From an uncultured Oribacterium sp. (GTDB taxonomy: Bacteria > Bacillota > Clostridia > Lachnospirales > Lachnospiraceae): a DNA stretch of 13,488 bases. The notes under the pieces were generated by a model. The model made no database searches and was not told the DNA's origin. It worked only from the letters and a program-made list of their open reading frames with translations. Both the position numbers and the translations under genes were made by a program. The stretch spans positions 1-13,488 of the forward strand of contig CALAOB010000139.1 of NCBI GenBank assembly GCA_937927445.1. Direction: 5' to 3'. Below, piece after piece: positions 7,286 through 13,488 of this stretch (position 1 is its first letter; each line of letters begins with the position of its first letter).

Positions 7286-9100
7286 ATGGCAGAGTCTATG
7301 AAAGGTCTGCACAGAACGTGCAGATGTACAGAGCTTGACGAGTCCTATATCGACAGAGAAGTCACCATGATGGGCTGGGTTCAGCGCTCCAGAAACAAGG
7401 GCGGTCTGATCTTTACAGACCTTCGTGATCGTACCGGTCTCCTGCAGATCGTGTTTGAGGAGTCCGAGTGTGGCACCGAGGTATTTGAGAAGGCAGCGAA
7501 GCTCCGTTCGGAGTTCGTAATCGCGGTGACCGGTATCGTTCGTTCCCGTGGCAAGGATGCCAACAAGGATATGAAGACAGGAAGCATCGAGATTTCTGCC
7601 AGAGCACTGCGTATTCTCGCCGAGTCCGAGACGCCGCCATTCCCAATCGAAGATGGTATCCCGACGAACGAGAACACCCGTCTCAAGTATCGTTACCTTG
7701 ACCTTCGTCGTCCGGAGCTTGCAAAGCGCATTATGACGAGAGCGAAGATCGCCTACCTGATCCGCAGCTTCATGAGTGAGAACGGCTTCCTCGAGATCGA
7801 GACTCCGACCCTCATCAAGTCCACCCCGGAGGGCGCACGAGACTTCCTCGTACCGTCCCGTATGCACCACGGCTCTTTCTACGCACTGCCGCAGTCTCCG
7901 CAGCTCCTGAAGCAGCTCCTCATGGTATCCGGCTTCGACCGCTACTTCCAGCTCGCACGCTGCTACCGTGATGAGGACCTCCGTGCCGATCGTCAGCCGG
8001 AGTTCACCCAGGTGGATATGGAGCTCAGCTTCGTGGACGTCGATGATGTCATCGAGGTCAATGAGCGTCTGCTGAAGTACATCTTCAAGGAGGTGTGCGA
8101 TGTAGACATTGAACTCCCGATCATGCGGATGCCATGGATCGACGCGATGAACCAGTACGGCTCCGATAAGCCGGATATGCGTTTCGAGATGCTGCTCCAC
8201 GATGTCACCGAGGTGGTGAAGGACTGTGGTTTCGGCGTGTTCTCCGCATGCGCGAAGGACGGCGGTATGATCAAGGGTCTGAATGTCAAGGGCCAGGCGA
8301 AGATGCCGCGTAAGCACATCGATAAGTACACCGAGCTCGTGAAGGGCTACGGCGCGAAGGGCCTCGCATACCTCGCAATCAACGAGGATGGCAGCTATAA
8401 GTCCAGCTTCGCGAAGTTCATGACCGAAGAGGAGCTGAAGGCACTCTGCGCAGAGATGGGCGGCGAGCCGGGCGACCTCCTCATGTTCGTATCCGACACG
8501 AAGAACACGACCGTATGGAGCGCGCTTGGTGCACTTCGTCTCCAGCTCGGTGCAGACCTCGATCTCATCGACCGTAAGGCGTGGAAGTTCCTCTGGGTAA
8601 CCGAGTTCCCGATGTTCGAGTGGTCCGATGAGCTCGGTCGTTACCAGGCGATGCATCATCCGTTCACGATGCCGATGGAGGAGGACCTCCCGATGATCGA
8701 TACCGATCAGGGCGCCGTACGTGCGAAGGCATACGATATCGTTCTCAACGGTACAGAGCTCGGCGGTGGTTCGGTTCGAATCCACCAGGCGGACGTCCAG
8801 GAGAAGATGCTTGAGAAGCTCGGTTTCACACCGGAGAAGGCGCAGAAGCAGTTCGGCTTCCTGATGCAGGCCTTCAAGTACGGTGTACCGCCTCACGCCG
8901 GTCTCGCGTACGGCCTCGACCGTCTCGCGATGTGGATGGTCGGCTCCGACACGATCCGTGACGTCATCGCCTTCCCGAAGATCAAGGACGGCTCCGATCC
9001 GATGATGGATGCACCGGCACCGGTATTTGATGAGTCACAGCTCACCGACCTCGGCATCGCCGTGGTTCCGGAGGAGGAAGAGACGGAGACAGAAGCGTAA
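7286..9100 (+). CDS. aspS: Aspartate-tRNA ligase, bacterial type
   Basis: Class II synthetase that charges tRNA(Asp); a cytoplasmic dimer. At 604 residues it has the length of the bacterial form with the inserted GAD domain. The N-terminal OB-fold anticodon-binding domain spans about 1-115, including GWVQRSRNKGGLIF (30-43). The catalytic core starts near 130 with RYLDLRRP (136-143). The flipping loop and aspartate-binding region is around FLVPSR and ALPQSPQLLKQ (187-210). Motif 2 is CYRDEDLRADRQPEFTQ (226-242). The GAD domain lies at roughly 305-430, and motif 3 is GLDRL (543-547). The tail ends in an acidic EEEETETEA. The ATG follows AAGAGG by about nine bases. It lies in one unit with hisS and is followed by a terminator. 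Confidence 0.97.
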   Translation: MAESMKGLHRTCRCTELDESYIDREVTMMGWVQRSRNKGGLIFTDLRDRTGLLQIVFEESECGTEVFEKAAKLRSEFVIAVTGIVRSRGKDANKDMKTGSIEISARALRILAESETPPFPIEDGIPTNENTRLKYRYLDLRRPELAKRIMTRAKIAYLIRSFMSENGFLEIETPTLIKSTPEGARDFLVPSRMHHGSFYALPQSPQLLKQLLMVSGFDRYFQLARCYRDEDLRADRQPEFTQVDMELSFVDVDDVIEVNERLLKYIFKEVCDVDIELPIMRMPWIDAMNQYGSDKPDMRFEMLLHDVTEVVKDCGFGVFSACAKDGGMIKGLNVKGQAKMPRKHIDKYTELVKGYGAKGLAYLAINEDGSYKSSFAKFMTEEELKALCAEMGGEPGDLLMFVSDTKNTTVWSALGALRLQLGADLDLIDRKAWKFLWVTEFPMFEWSDELGRYQAMHHPFTMPMEEDLPMIDTDQGAVRAKAYDIVLNGTELGGGSVRIHQADVQEKMLEKLGFTPEKAQKQFGFLMQAFKYGVPPHAGLAYGLDRLAMWMVGSDTIRDVIAFPKIKDGSDPMMDAPAPVFDESQLTDLGIAVVPEEEETETEA

Positions 9101-9124
9101 TTTCAAATTTTCTGTGAAAATATT

Positions 9125-9163
9125 AACCGGGACTTGCGCGTTGTGCAGGTCTCGGTTTATTGT
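9125..9163 (+). terminator. Rho-independent terminator after aspS
   Basis: A 13-bp stem: AACCGGGACTTGC (9125-9137) pairs with GCAGGTCTCGGTT (9145-9157) through eleven Watson-Crick and two G-U pairs, with a seven-base loop. The T-rich tail TTATTGTATATT follows. The wobble pairs favour the plus strand. Confidence 0.75.
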
Positions 9164-9211
9164 ATATTCTAAGAACATTTCACTTATCATGGATAGAAAT
9201 GAGGATGGAAT

Positions 9212-9880
9212 TTGAATAAGGAACAATTCTTACATGATTTAACGGTCCAGCTCAATCTGAACGTTTCGGATCAGGTGATTCGTGAGCAGATCGCATATTA
9301 CGACAGCTATATCTGCGGAGAGGTCCGGAAGGGCCGATCCGAGGCAGAGGTCATCGAGGAGCTCGGTTCGCCGAGACTGCTGGCGAAGACCATCATTGAT
9401 ACCGCCGAGGCGGCAGGCGATCCGATTGCAAACCAGGATGATGAGATCCGTGGTACGGTCGATCTCGAGCCGGATTCCGATGCCTTCGACCATTTCCGTC
9501 AGAACTACAGCGGCGCCGGTGCGCGCAGCTGCGAGACGGAGACAGAGGACGCGGAGACCGTGCGCCAGGGCTATGAGGATGAAAACCACCAGGAGCGTGA
9601 GAGCTACGCCGAGAACGGAAAGCGAAACGACAACGGCTGGAGCGACCCGTTCTACCGCCATCATAACGAGCGGAAGGCGCAGCAGAACACGGGCAGCAAC
9701 GTGCATGTGTTTGACGCGAGCGGCTGGGGCTGCATCGCCGTCTTCATCATCTTCTTCCTGGTATTCCAGGTCCTCGTGGGCCTCATCGGCGGGGTACTGG
9801 CCTTCCTTTCGCCTGTGCTGCTCCCACTGCTGGTGGTCCTCGTTGTACTCTGGCTCATCAAGGGCATCATAAATCACTAG
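9212..9880 (+). CDS. HAAS (DUF1700-like) domain membrane protein
   Basis: A 222-residue protein with three parts. Residues 1-65 form a small helical HAAS domain: MNKEQFLHDL, then REQIAYYDSYI and EVIEELGSPRLLAKTI, the typical pattern of four short helices with the LGSP turn. A charged, low-complexity linker covers about 70-165. The C-terminus has two membrane segments (about 173-195 and 199-217) with a short cytoplasmic end. Family members are thought to be regulatory or structural membrane proteins, often encoded beside a PadR repressor; no PadR gene is seen here. The start is TTG at 9212 after GAGG (9201-9204) by seven bases; neither nearby ATG (9199, 9205) is in frame. A weak promoter, TTGTGC-16-TATATT (9141-9168), overlaps the preceding terminator. 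Confidence 0.75.
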   Translation: MNKEQFLHDLTVQLNLNVSDQVIREQIAYYDSYICGEVRKGRSEAEVIEELGSPRLLAKTIIDTAEAAGDPIANQDDEIRGTVDLEPDSDAFDHFRQNYSGAGARSCETETEDAETVRQGYEDENHQERESYAENGKRNDNGWSDPFYRHHNERKAQQNTGSNVHVFDASGWGCIAVFIIFFLVFQVLVGLIGGVLAFLSPVLLPLLVVLVVLWLIKGIINH

Positions 9881-9881
9881 T

Positions 9882-9961
9882 CCGGCGCGTTTACGACGCC
9901 CGGATGGCTGGACATTTACTGCGTCTCGGTCATAGCACCGCCTGTCCCGAACGGACGGGCG
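9882..9961 (+). other. Two hairpins between the HAAS gene and the methyltransferase gene
   Basis: The first hairpin is CCGG-C-GCGT paired with ACGC-CCGG (9882-9903, one bulged C). The second is CGCCTGTCC paired with GGACGGGCG (9939-9961, one G-U pair). Neither has a proper U-run, so they are weak terminators at best. A 9-base direct repeat GACATTTAC occurs at 9911-9919 and 9961-9969, exactly 50 bases apart; its meaning is unclear. Confidence 0.35.
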
Positions 9962-10013
9962 ACATTTACCGAACAGCATCCCTTCGCCCACTGTATTACG
10001 AAAGGTTTATATA

Positions 10014-11240
10014 ATGAAAACATTTGAACTGATTGCGCCTTGCCATTTCGGTCTCGAGGCCGTCACGAAAAAAGAAATCATCAATCTCGGCTACGACATC
10101 ACGGAGGTCACCGACGGACGCGTGAGCTTCATCGGCGATGCGGACGCCATCGCGCGTGCCAATGTCTTCCTCCGTACGACGGAGCGTATCCTTTTAAAGG
10201 TCGGCTCCTTCCGGGCAGAGACCTGGGAAGAACTCTTCCAGGCGACGAAGTCGCTCCCATGGGAGAACTTCGTCCCGAAGGATGGCAGCTTCTGGGTTAC
10301 GAAGGCGAGCTCCATCAAGTCGAAGCTCTTCTCGACCCGTGACATCCAGTCGGTCATGAAGAAGGCCATGGTTGCCCGCATGGGCGCATACTATGGCGTC
10401 GACTGGTTCGAGGAGCACGGCGCGAAGTATCCGGTACGTGTCTTTGCGTATAAGGATATCTTCACGGTCTGCCTCGATACCTCCGGCGAGTCCCTTCACA
10501 AGCGTGGCTACCGTCTGAAGCAGGGCCTTGCGCCGATCACCGAGACATTGGCCGCTGCCCTCATCCTGCAGTCCGGCTGGCGTGAGGATCACGCCTTCGT
10601 CGATCCGATGTGCGGTTCCGGTACCTTCGTCATCGAGGCTGCGATGATCGCCGCCAACATTGCCCCAGGCATGGATCGTGCCTTCGTATCCGAGGCGTGG
10701 ACGAATCTGATCGATAAGAAGTGCTGGTACAATGCACTCGACGAGGCGAATGAGGCCGTCGACCAGACGCTGCTGGATACCGGTGTGAACCGCTTCGGCA
10801 AGAAGGTGGATATCCAGGGCTATGACATCAATCCGGAGGTGATTCCGGTGGCGCGTGAGAACGCAGAGCGTGCCGGCGTCGATAAAATCGTGCATCTTCA
10901 GGTGCGTGACATCGCGAACTTCTCGCACAGTGGAAAGTTCGGTTATATCCTCACGAACCCGCCATACGGTGAGCGTATCGAGGATAAGCGGAATCTGCCA
11001 CTGCTGTACACCGAACTGAAGGAGGCCTATCAGGGCCTCGACAGCTGGTCCATGCACCTCATCACGGCCTGGGAGGACGCGCAGAAGTACCTCGGTAAGG
11101 CCGACAAGAACCGGAAGATCTACAACGGTATGATGAAGACCTACTTCTACAGTTATGACAAGCGCTATATCCAGCGCTCCGCGCCGCATGATTTCCGCGG
11201 GAAGCCGGGCGCCGCAGAGCAGGCGAAGAAATCGAATTAA
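10014..11240 (+). CDS. THUMP-domain class I SAM-dependent RNA methyltransferase (RlmL N-terminal/YpsC type)
   Basis: Likely methylates a guanine (N2) in 23S rRNA; E. coli RlmL does this at G2445, and B. subtilis YpsC is the close relative by length and layout. It has 408 residues. A ferredoxin-like and THUMP RNA-binding region fills about 1-160, starting FELIAPCHFGLEAVTKKEI. The Rossmann methyltransferase domain follows, with the SAM-binding block DPMCGSGTFVIEAA (197-210), an acidic ribose-binding segment GYDINPEV (269-276) and the catalytic NPPYGER (315-321), typical of N-methylation of an exocyclic amine. The ATG at 10014 follows AAAGG by eight bases. A strong terminator follows. The substrate position is inferred from the family and not shown by the sequence. 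Confidence 0.88.
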   Translation: MKTFELIAPCHFGLEAVTKKEIINLGYDITEVTDGRVSFIGDADAIARANVFLRTTERILLKVGSFRAETWEELFQATKSLPWENFVPKDGSFWVTKASSIKSKLFSTRDIQSVMKKAMVARMGAYYGVDWFEEHGAKYPVRVFAYKDIFTVCLDTSGESLHKRGYRLKQGLAPITETLAAALILQSGWREDHAFVDPMCGSGTFVIEAAMIAANIAPGMDRAFVSEAWTNLIDKKCWYNALDEANEAVDQTLLDTGVNRFGKKVDIQGYDINPEVIPVARENAERAGVDKIVHLQVRDIANFSHSGKFGYILTNPPYGERIEDKRNLPLLYTELKEAYQGLDSWSMHLITAWEDAQKYLGKADKNRKIYNGMMKTYFYSYDKRYIQRSAPHDFRGKPGAAEQAKKSN

Positions 11241-11251
11241 AGTTCAGTCGG

Positions 11252-11293
11252 AAAACCGGAGGGCTGGCGCAGAAGCGCAGCGCTCCGGTTTTT
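11252..11293 (+). terminator. Strong rho-independent terminator after the methyltransferase gene
   Basis: Outer stem AAAACCGGAG (11252-11261) pairs with CTCCGGTTTT (11283-11292). The pairing continues inward through GCTG/CAGC and CGC/GCG, with single bulged G residues, to an AGAA loop. TTTTT follows the stem on the plus strand. Confidence 0.88.
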
Positions 11294-11307
11294 GGTGAAG
11301 CATGTAG

Positions 11308-11421
11308 ATGGAAGAGAATATGAAAGTACTAATCACTGGGGCGAGCCGGGCTCCTTTTTTAGGTTTTACGGGCGGAAACGCGATTGCAGTGCCTTGTGCT
11401 TTAAGGGCGAATCTGTGGTAA
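11308..11421 (+). pseudogene. Possible remnant of a Rossmann-fold (SDR/epimerase) gene start
   Basis: A 37-codon reading frame. From its internal ATG at 11320 it encodes MKVLITGASR, the typical first beta strand and glycine turn of short-chain dehydrogenases and NAD-dependent epimerases, then APFLGFTGGNAIAV. It stops at TAA 11419-11421, inside the next promoter. GGAAGAG lies three bases before the internal ATG. It could be a broken gene start, a genuine tiny peptide, or chance. A short GAGC-CGG-GCTC hairpin followed by T6 (11343-11360) lies inside it. Confidence 0.2.
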
Positions 11422-11424
11422 AAT
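11394..11424 (+). promoter_or_regulatory. Promoter of the NnrE gene, extended -10 type
   Basis: TGG directly followed by TAAAAT (11419-11424) makes a good extended -10. The best -35 is TTGTGC (11394-11399), but its 19-base spacer is long, so the extended -10 probably carries the promoter. Transcription would start near 11431. This puts the ribosome binding site at 11444-11451 and the ATG at 11459 just downstream, which supports that start. Confidence 0.5.
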
Positions 11425-11458
11425 ACCACTATATTTCTTTATGGGAAGAGGACGAAAT

Positions 11459-12235
11459 ATGCCAGATAAGAATGGGGATATAAATACAGCGTGCATCACC
11501 GGCACGGTGGCGAAAGCAGCCGACCGCTACGCGATGGATGTGATGGGGCTCAAATCTCTGACGTTGATGGAAACGGCGAGCAGTAAAATCGCGGAATACG
11601 TGACGAAACACTATCCGCTTTCATATAAGATTTCCGTGCTGTGCGGTGTCGGCAATAACGGTGCCGATGGTGTCTGCGCGTCGCGTATACTTCTCAGTGA
11701 AGGCTACCAGCCGCATGTATACATCGTCGGAAACCTGGAGAAAGCCAGCTGGGAGTTCCTCTACCAGCTCTGCCATTTCCAGCAGGCGGACGGTGCGGTG
11801 ACGATGTATCGTCCGAACAGGGATACTGCCAATGCTGGCGATGCAGAGAGTTCGTCTGCGTGCCCGCACGGAGATGCTCCGGCAAAGGATGCGCTCTCGG
11901 CCTCGACGGATACGCTCCCGGACGACGACATCCTGATTGACGGCATCTTCGGCATCGGCCTGCATCGCGAAATTGCAGGTGACTATCGCCTCTTTATAGA
12001 AGAAGCTAATCGCCGCCGCCACGGCTTCGTCCTCGCCATCGACGCGCCCTCCGGCATCAATACCGATACCGGTGCGCTCATGGGCTGTGGCATAAAAGCA
12101 GATGTCACCATAACCTTCGGGCGGAACAAAACCGGCCTCGTGTGCGGCGCCGGCCAGAAACTTGCCGGGCGGGTGCTGGTCGAAGACATTGGCATCCCGG
12201 ATGAAGCGTATATTGAGGCGAAAACGCATTCGTAG
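11459..12235 (+). CDS. nnrE: NAD(P)H-hydrate epimerase (YjeF N-terminal domain only)
   Basis: Epimerises R- and S-NAD(P)HX, damaged hydrated forms of NAD(P)H, so that the S-specific dehydratase can repair them; cytoplasmic. It has 258 residues from this start. Motifs are CGVGNNGADG (62-71, where the family usually has GNNGGDG), DGIFGIGLHR (161-170) containing the conserved aspartate region, AIDAPSGINTDTG (193-205) and TFGRNKTGL (219-227). Most bacteria fuse this domain to the dehydratase NnrD; here the frame stops after the epimerase domain and no NnrD follows. Residues about 119-155 form a low-complexity, Ala/Ser/Asp-rich insertion. The ATG at 11459 is chosen over an in-frame ATG at 11441 because GGAAGAGG (11444-11451) lies seven bases upstream of it, while 11441 has no ribosome binding site. 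mscS follows after 116 bases. Confidence 0.83.
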   Translation: MPDKNGDINTACITGTVAKAADRYAMDVMGLKSLTLMETASSKIAEYVTKHYPLSYKISVLCGVGNNGADGVCASRILLSEGYQPHVYIVGNLEKASWEFLYQLCHFQQADGAVTMYRPNRDTANAGDAESSSACPHGDAPAKDALSASTDTLPDDDILIDGIFGIGLHREIAGDYRLFIEEANRRRHGFVLAIDAPSGINTDTGALMGCGIKADVTITFGRNKTGLVCGAGQKLAGRVLVEDIGIPDEAYIEAKTHS

Positions 12236-12351
12236 GCCAATGATTACATCTGTATGCCCTGTCGAGACCGTGATTTTAACGAGAGAAACACGCTGCGAGC
12301 TGGCGGGAAGATGATCGTTGCACAGCATGTGGAACGAAATATGGAGGTTCA

Positions 12352-13155
12352 ATGAAAGAATATATCATGGCAGAGGGACACCTCGAGAAGCTGATCTCGA
12401 TTGCGATCATCGTCGTGGTGTTTGCGGTTCTGATTTCCATCACCAATCGGGTCTTCCGGAAAATCAATCAGCGAAAGAACAGTATCTTCTATAAATTTCT
12501 GAACAGCGTAGTTTATGTCGTCCTTCTCGCGTCGGCGATCTACTCCGTGCTGTCACAGTTCGACATGGCGCGTGAGATCAGTACAGTCATCCTGCAGAGT
12601 GGTACTCTGATCATCGCCGTGGCGACCTTTGCGGCGCAGCAGGCCCTTGGAAACGTGCTTTCCGGCTTCATGCTGTCGGCTTCCCGCCCGATCGAAATCG
12701 GGCAGAAGGTGAAAATCATGCAGGGTGGCACACAGATCTGCGAAGGCATCGTCAAGGATATGACCTTCCGCCATGTCGTGATCCAGAGCTATGACGGACA
12801 GAGCAATATCCTTCCGAACAGCCTCGTGGATCAGGCGGTGATCGTCAATGCGGACTACGTGGAGGGTACAGGCAATTTCCTCGAGTTCGAGGTCGCGTAC
12901 GAATCGGACTTTGACCTCGTCCGTTCCCTGATCCGTCAGGCCCTTGAAAGCCAGCCGGAGGTCAGTAAGAAGAACGTGAACATCATGATGAACCGCGTCA
13001 GCCCGAATGGCGTCGTCTTCAAGTTTACGGTTTGGACGCATAGCGTCGATGAGAACTTCCGTGCCTGCAGCGAACTCCGTGAAAAAATCATCAAGGCATT
13101 CAATGAACACCACGTAATCATTCCATACCAGACCATTGACGTAAACATGCACTGA
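12352..13155 (+). CDS. mscS: MscS-family mechanosensitive channel
   Basis: Small-conductance mechanosensitive channel of the cytoplasmic membrane, a heptamer in known members, which opens under membrane tension and releases solutes on osmotic downshock. At 267 residues it is the size of E. coli MscS. Membrane segments are at about 11-31, 46-69 and 80-110. The third contains the pore-lining Ala/Gly pattern ATFAAQQALGNVLSGFML (91-108). ASRPIEIGQKV (110-120) begins the beta domain, PNS (155-157) follows, and the alpha/beta vestibule domain occupies the C-terminal 100 residues. The start is ATG 12352 after GGAGG (12343-12347), only four bases away; an ATG at 12367 would be 19 bases away. No terminator is visible; palindromic element copy 2 begins three bases after the stop codon. 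Confidence 0.92.
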   Translation: MKEYIMAEGHLEKLISIAIIVVVFAVLISITNRVFRKINQRKNSIFYKFLNSVVYVVLLASAIYSVLSQFDMAREISTVILQSGTLIIAVATFAAQQALGNVLSGFMLSASRPIEIGQKVKIMQGGTQICEGIVKDMTFRHVVIQSYDGQSNILPNSLVDQAVIVNADYVEGTGNFLEFEVAYESDFDLVRSLIRQALESQPEVSKKNVNIMMNRVSPNGVVFKFTVWTHSVDENFRACSELREKIIKAFNEHHVIIPYQTIDVNMH

Positions 13156-13157
13156 GC

Positions 13158-13396
13158 GGATCCAGAGTGCCCGAAGGACTGCCATCGAAAGCCATACGTA
13201 GAAGATGTGAAGAATCAAAATCCTGCCCTTTAGAAGTACTTAGAGCATTTTTCCTTCGCACCCTCTGCAACGCTGAGTTTTCATCAAGAAAACTCAGTGA
13301 TTGCAGAGGGCTTAGTACTTCTTAAGGGCAGGATTTTAGAGTCTTCCAGCTTCGGAGTACTGTGCTTCCGATGGCAGCCCTCCGGGCACCTGGACC
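13158..13396 (-). repeat. Rod-shaped palindromic element, copy 2 (candidate structured RNA)
   Basis: Second copy of the element at 1886-2112, in the opposite orientation, starting three bases after the mscS stop. Read on the minus strand, the outer helix (13396 inward) pairs over about 30 bp with three G-U pairs. ACAGTACTCC (13363-13354) lies opposite TACGTATG. Next are a helix of GAAG/CTTC and GAAGA/TCTTC, and CTCTAA opposite TTGAT. The long helix AATCCTGCCC/GGGCAGGATT leads to GAAGTACT/AGTACTTC. The one-sided bulge contains TGCGAAGGAAAAA (13260-13248). The tip hairpin (13310-13261) matches copy 1 at 48 of 50 bases. The loops and bulges match copy 1; most helices do not, yet stay paired. On the plus strand the three wobble pairs would be A-C mismatches, which favours the minus strand. 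Confidence 0.85.
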
Positions 13397-13402
13397 ATTA
13401 CT

Positions 13403-13463
13403 GAAAAGTTTTTTGGAAAAAGTGAAAATGACGCTTGACATGGTCGGGTCTCTCTGGTAAAGT
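13403..13463 (+). promoter_or_regulatory. Very strong promoter with UP-like tract, probably for a stable RNA operon
   Basis: TTGACA (13435-13440) is a perfect -35. A 17-base spacer leads to TAAAGT (13458-13463), preceded by TGG (extended -10). A- and T-runs at 13403-13428 sit where an UP element would bind the polymerase alpha subunits. After the start site only ATCCAACTGTCGCCGC and a few more bases are visible before the edge, with no start codon or ribosome binding site. The promoter is clear; that it drives an rRNA or tRNA operon is an inference. Confidence 0.65.
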
Positions 13464-13488
13464 ATCCAACTGTCGCCGCAAGCGAAAC

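Noticed and set aside
7121..8896. A 591-codon minus-strand frame opposite aspS
   Set aside because: Shadow of aspS caused by biased third codon positions; the plus-strand frame matches the whole AspRS family.
10009..10015. TATAAT overlapping the start codon of the methyltransferase gene
   Set aside because: It would start transcription inside the gene; it is probably chance in the AT-rich ribosome binding region.
11441..11458. Upstream in-frame ATG for nnrE
   Set aside because: No ribosome binding site before it, while the ATG at 11459 has GGAAGAGG at good distance.
11292..11483. A 63-codon frame upstream of and overlapping nnrE
   Set aside because: It starts inside the terminator, overlaps the promoter and the nnrE start in another frame, and shows no recognisable pattern.

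Overview
The window is a stretch of a moderately GC-rich Firmicutes chromosome. It is most likely from class Clostridia, family Lachnospiraceae. The evidence is AGGAGG-like ribosome binding sites, TTG starts, short sigma-A promoters with 17-base spacers, a clostridial double-domain 2-hydroxyacyl-CoA dehydratase activase, a HAAS/DUF1700 membrane protein and the hisS-aspS pair. The genus cannot be fixed from the sequence. Nearly all genes are chromosomal housekeeping genes, and no transposase, phage or plasmid gene is visible.

Layout, left to right. (1) 1-1663, minus strand: the 5' part of a large acyl-CoA dehydratase activase gene that runs off the left edge, with its promoter at 1775-1803. 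(2) 1664-2260: a gene-free spacer holding a rod-shaped imperfect palindrome of about 227 bp (copy 1), followed by the promoter of the next gene. (3) 2261-5719, plus strand: a rhomboid-like membrane protein, pyruvate kinase (pyk) and diaminopimelate decarboxylase (lysA), ended by a strong terminator. (4) 5817-9160: a promoter, hisS, a hairpin-rich spacer and aspS, ended by a second terminator. (5) 9212-11293: a HAAS-domain membrane protein and a THUMP-type RNA methyltransferase, ended by a third terminator. (6) 11294-13155: a short spacer with a possible dehydrogenase remnant and a promoter, then a stand-alone NAD(P)H-hydrate epimerase and an MscS-type channel. (7) 13156-13488: copy 2 of the palindromic element, then a very strong promoter with an A-rich upstream tract that fires off the right edge and looks like a stable-RNA (rRNA/tRNA) promoter.

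The genes serve general functions: glycolysis, lysine/peptidoglycan precursor supply, tRNA charging, rRNA modification, cofactor repair and osmotic protection. They show no common pathway beyond local operons.

The most unusual content is the pair of long palindromic elements at 1886-2112 and 13158-13396. They lie in opposite orientation. They share a 50-bp tip that is identical at 48 positions and several identical internal-loop motifs. The helices between those motifs differ in sequence in the two copies but stay paired through many compensatory changes. That is the pattern expected of a structure-conserved RNA, or of a folded single-strand DNA site, rather than of a simple inverted-repeat insertion. 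I do not recognise it as a named family.
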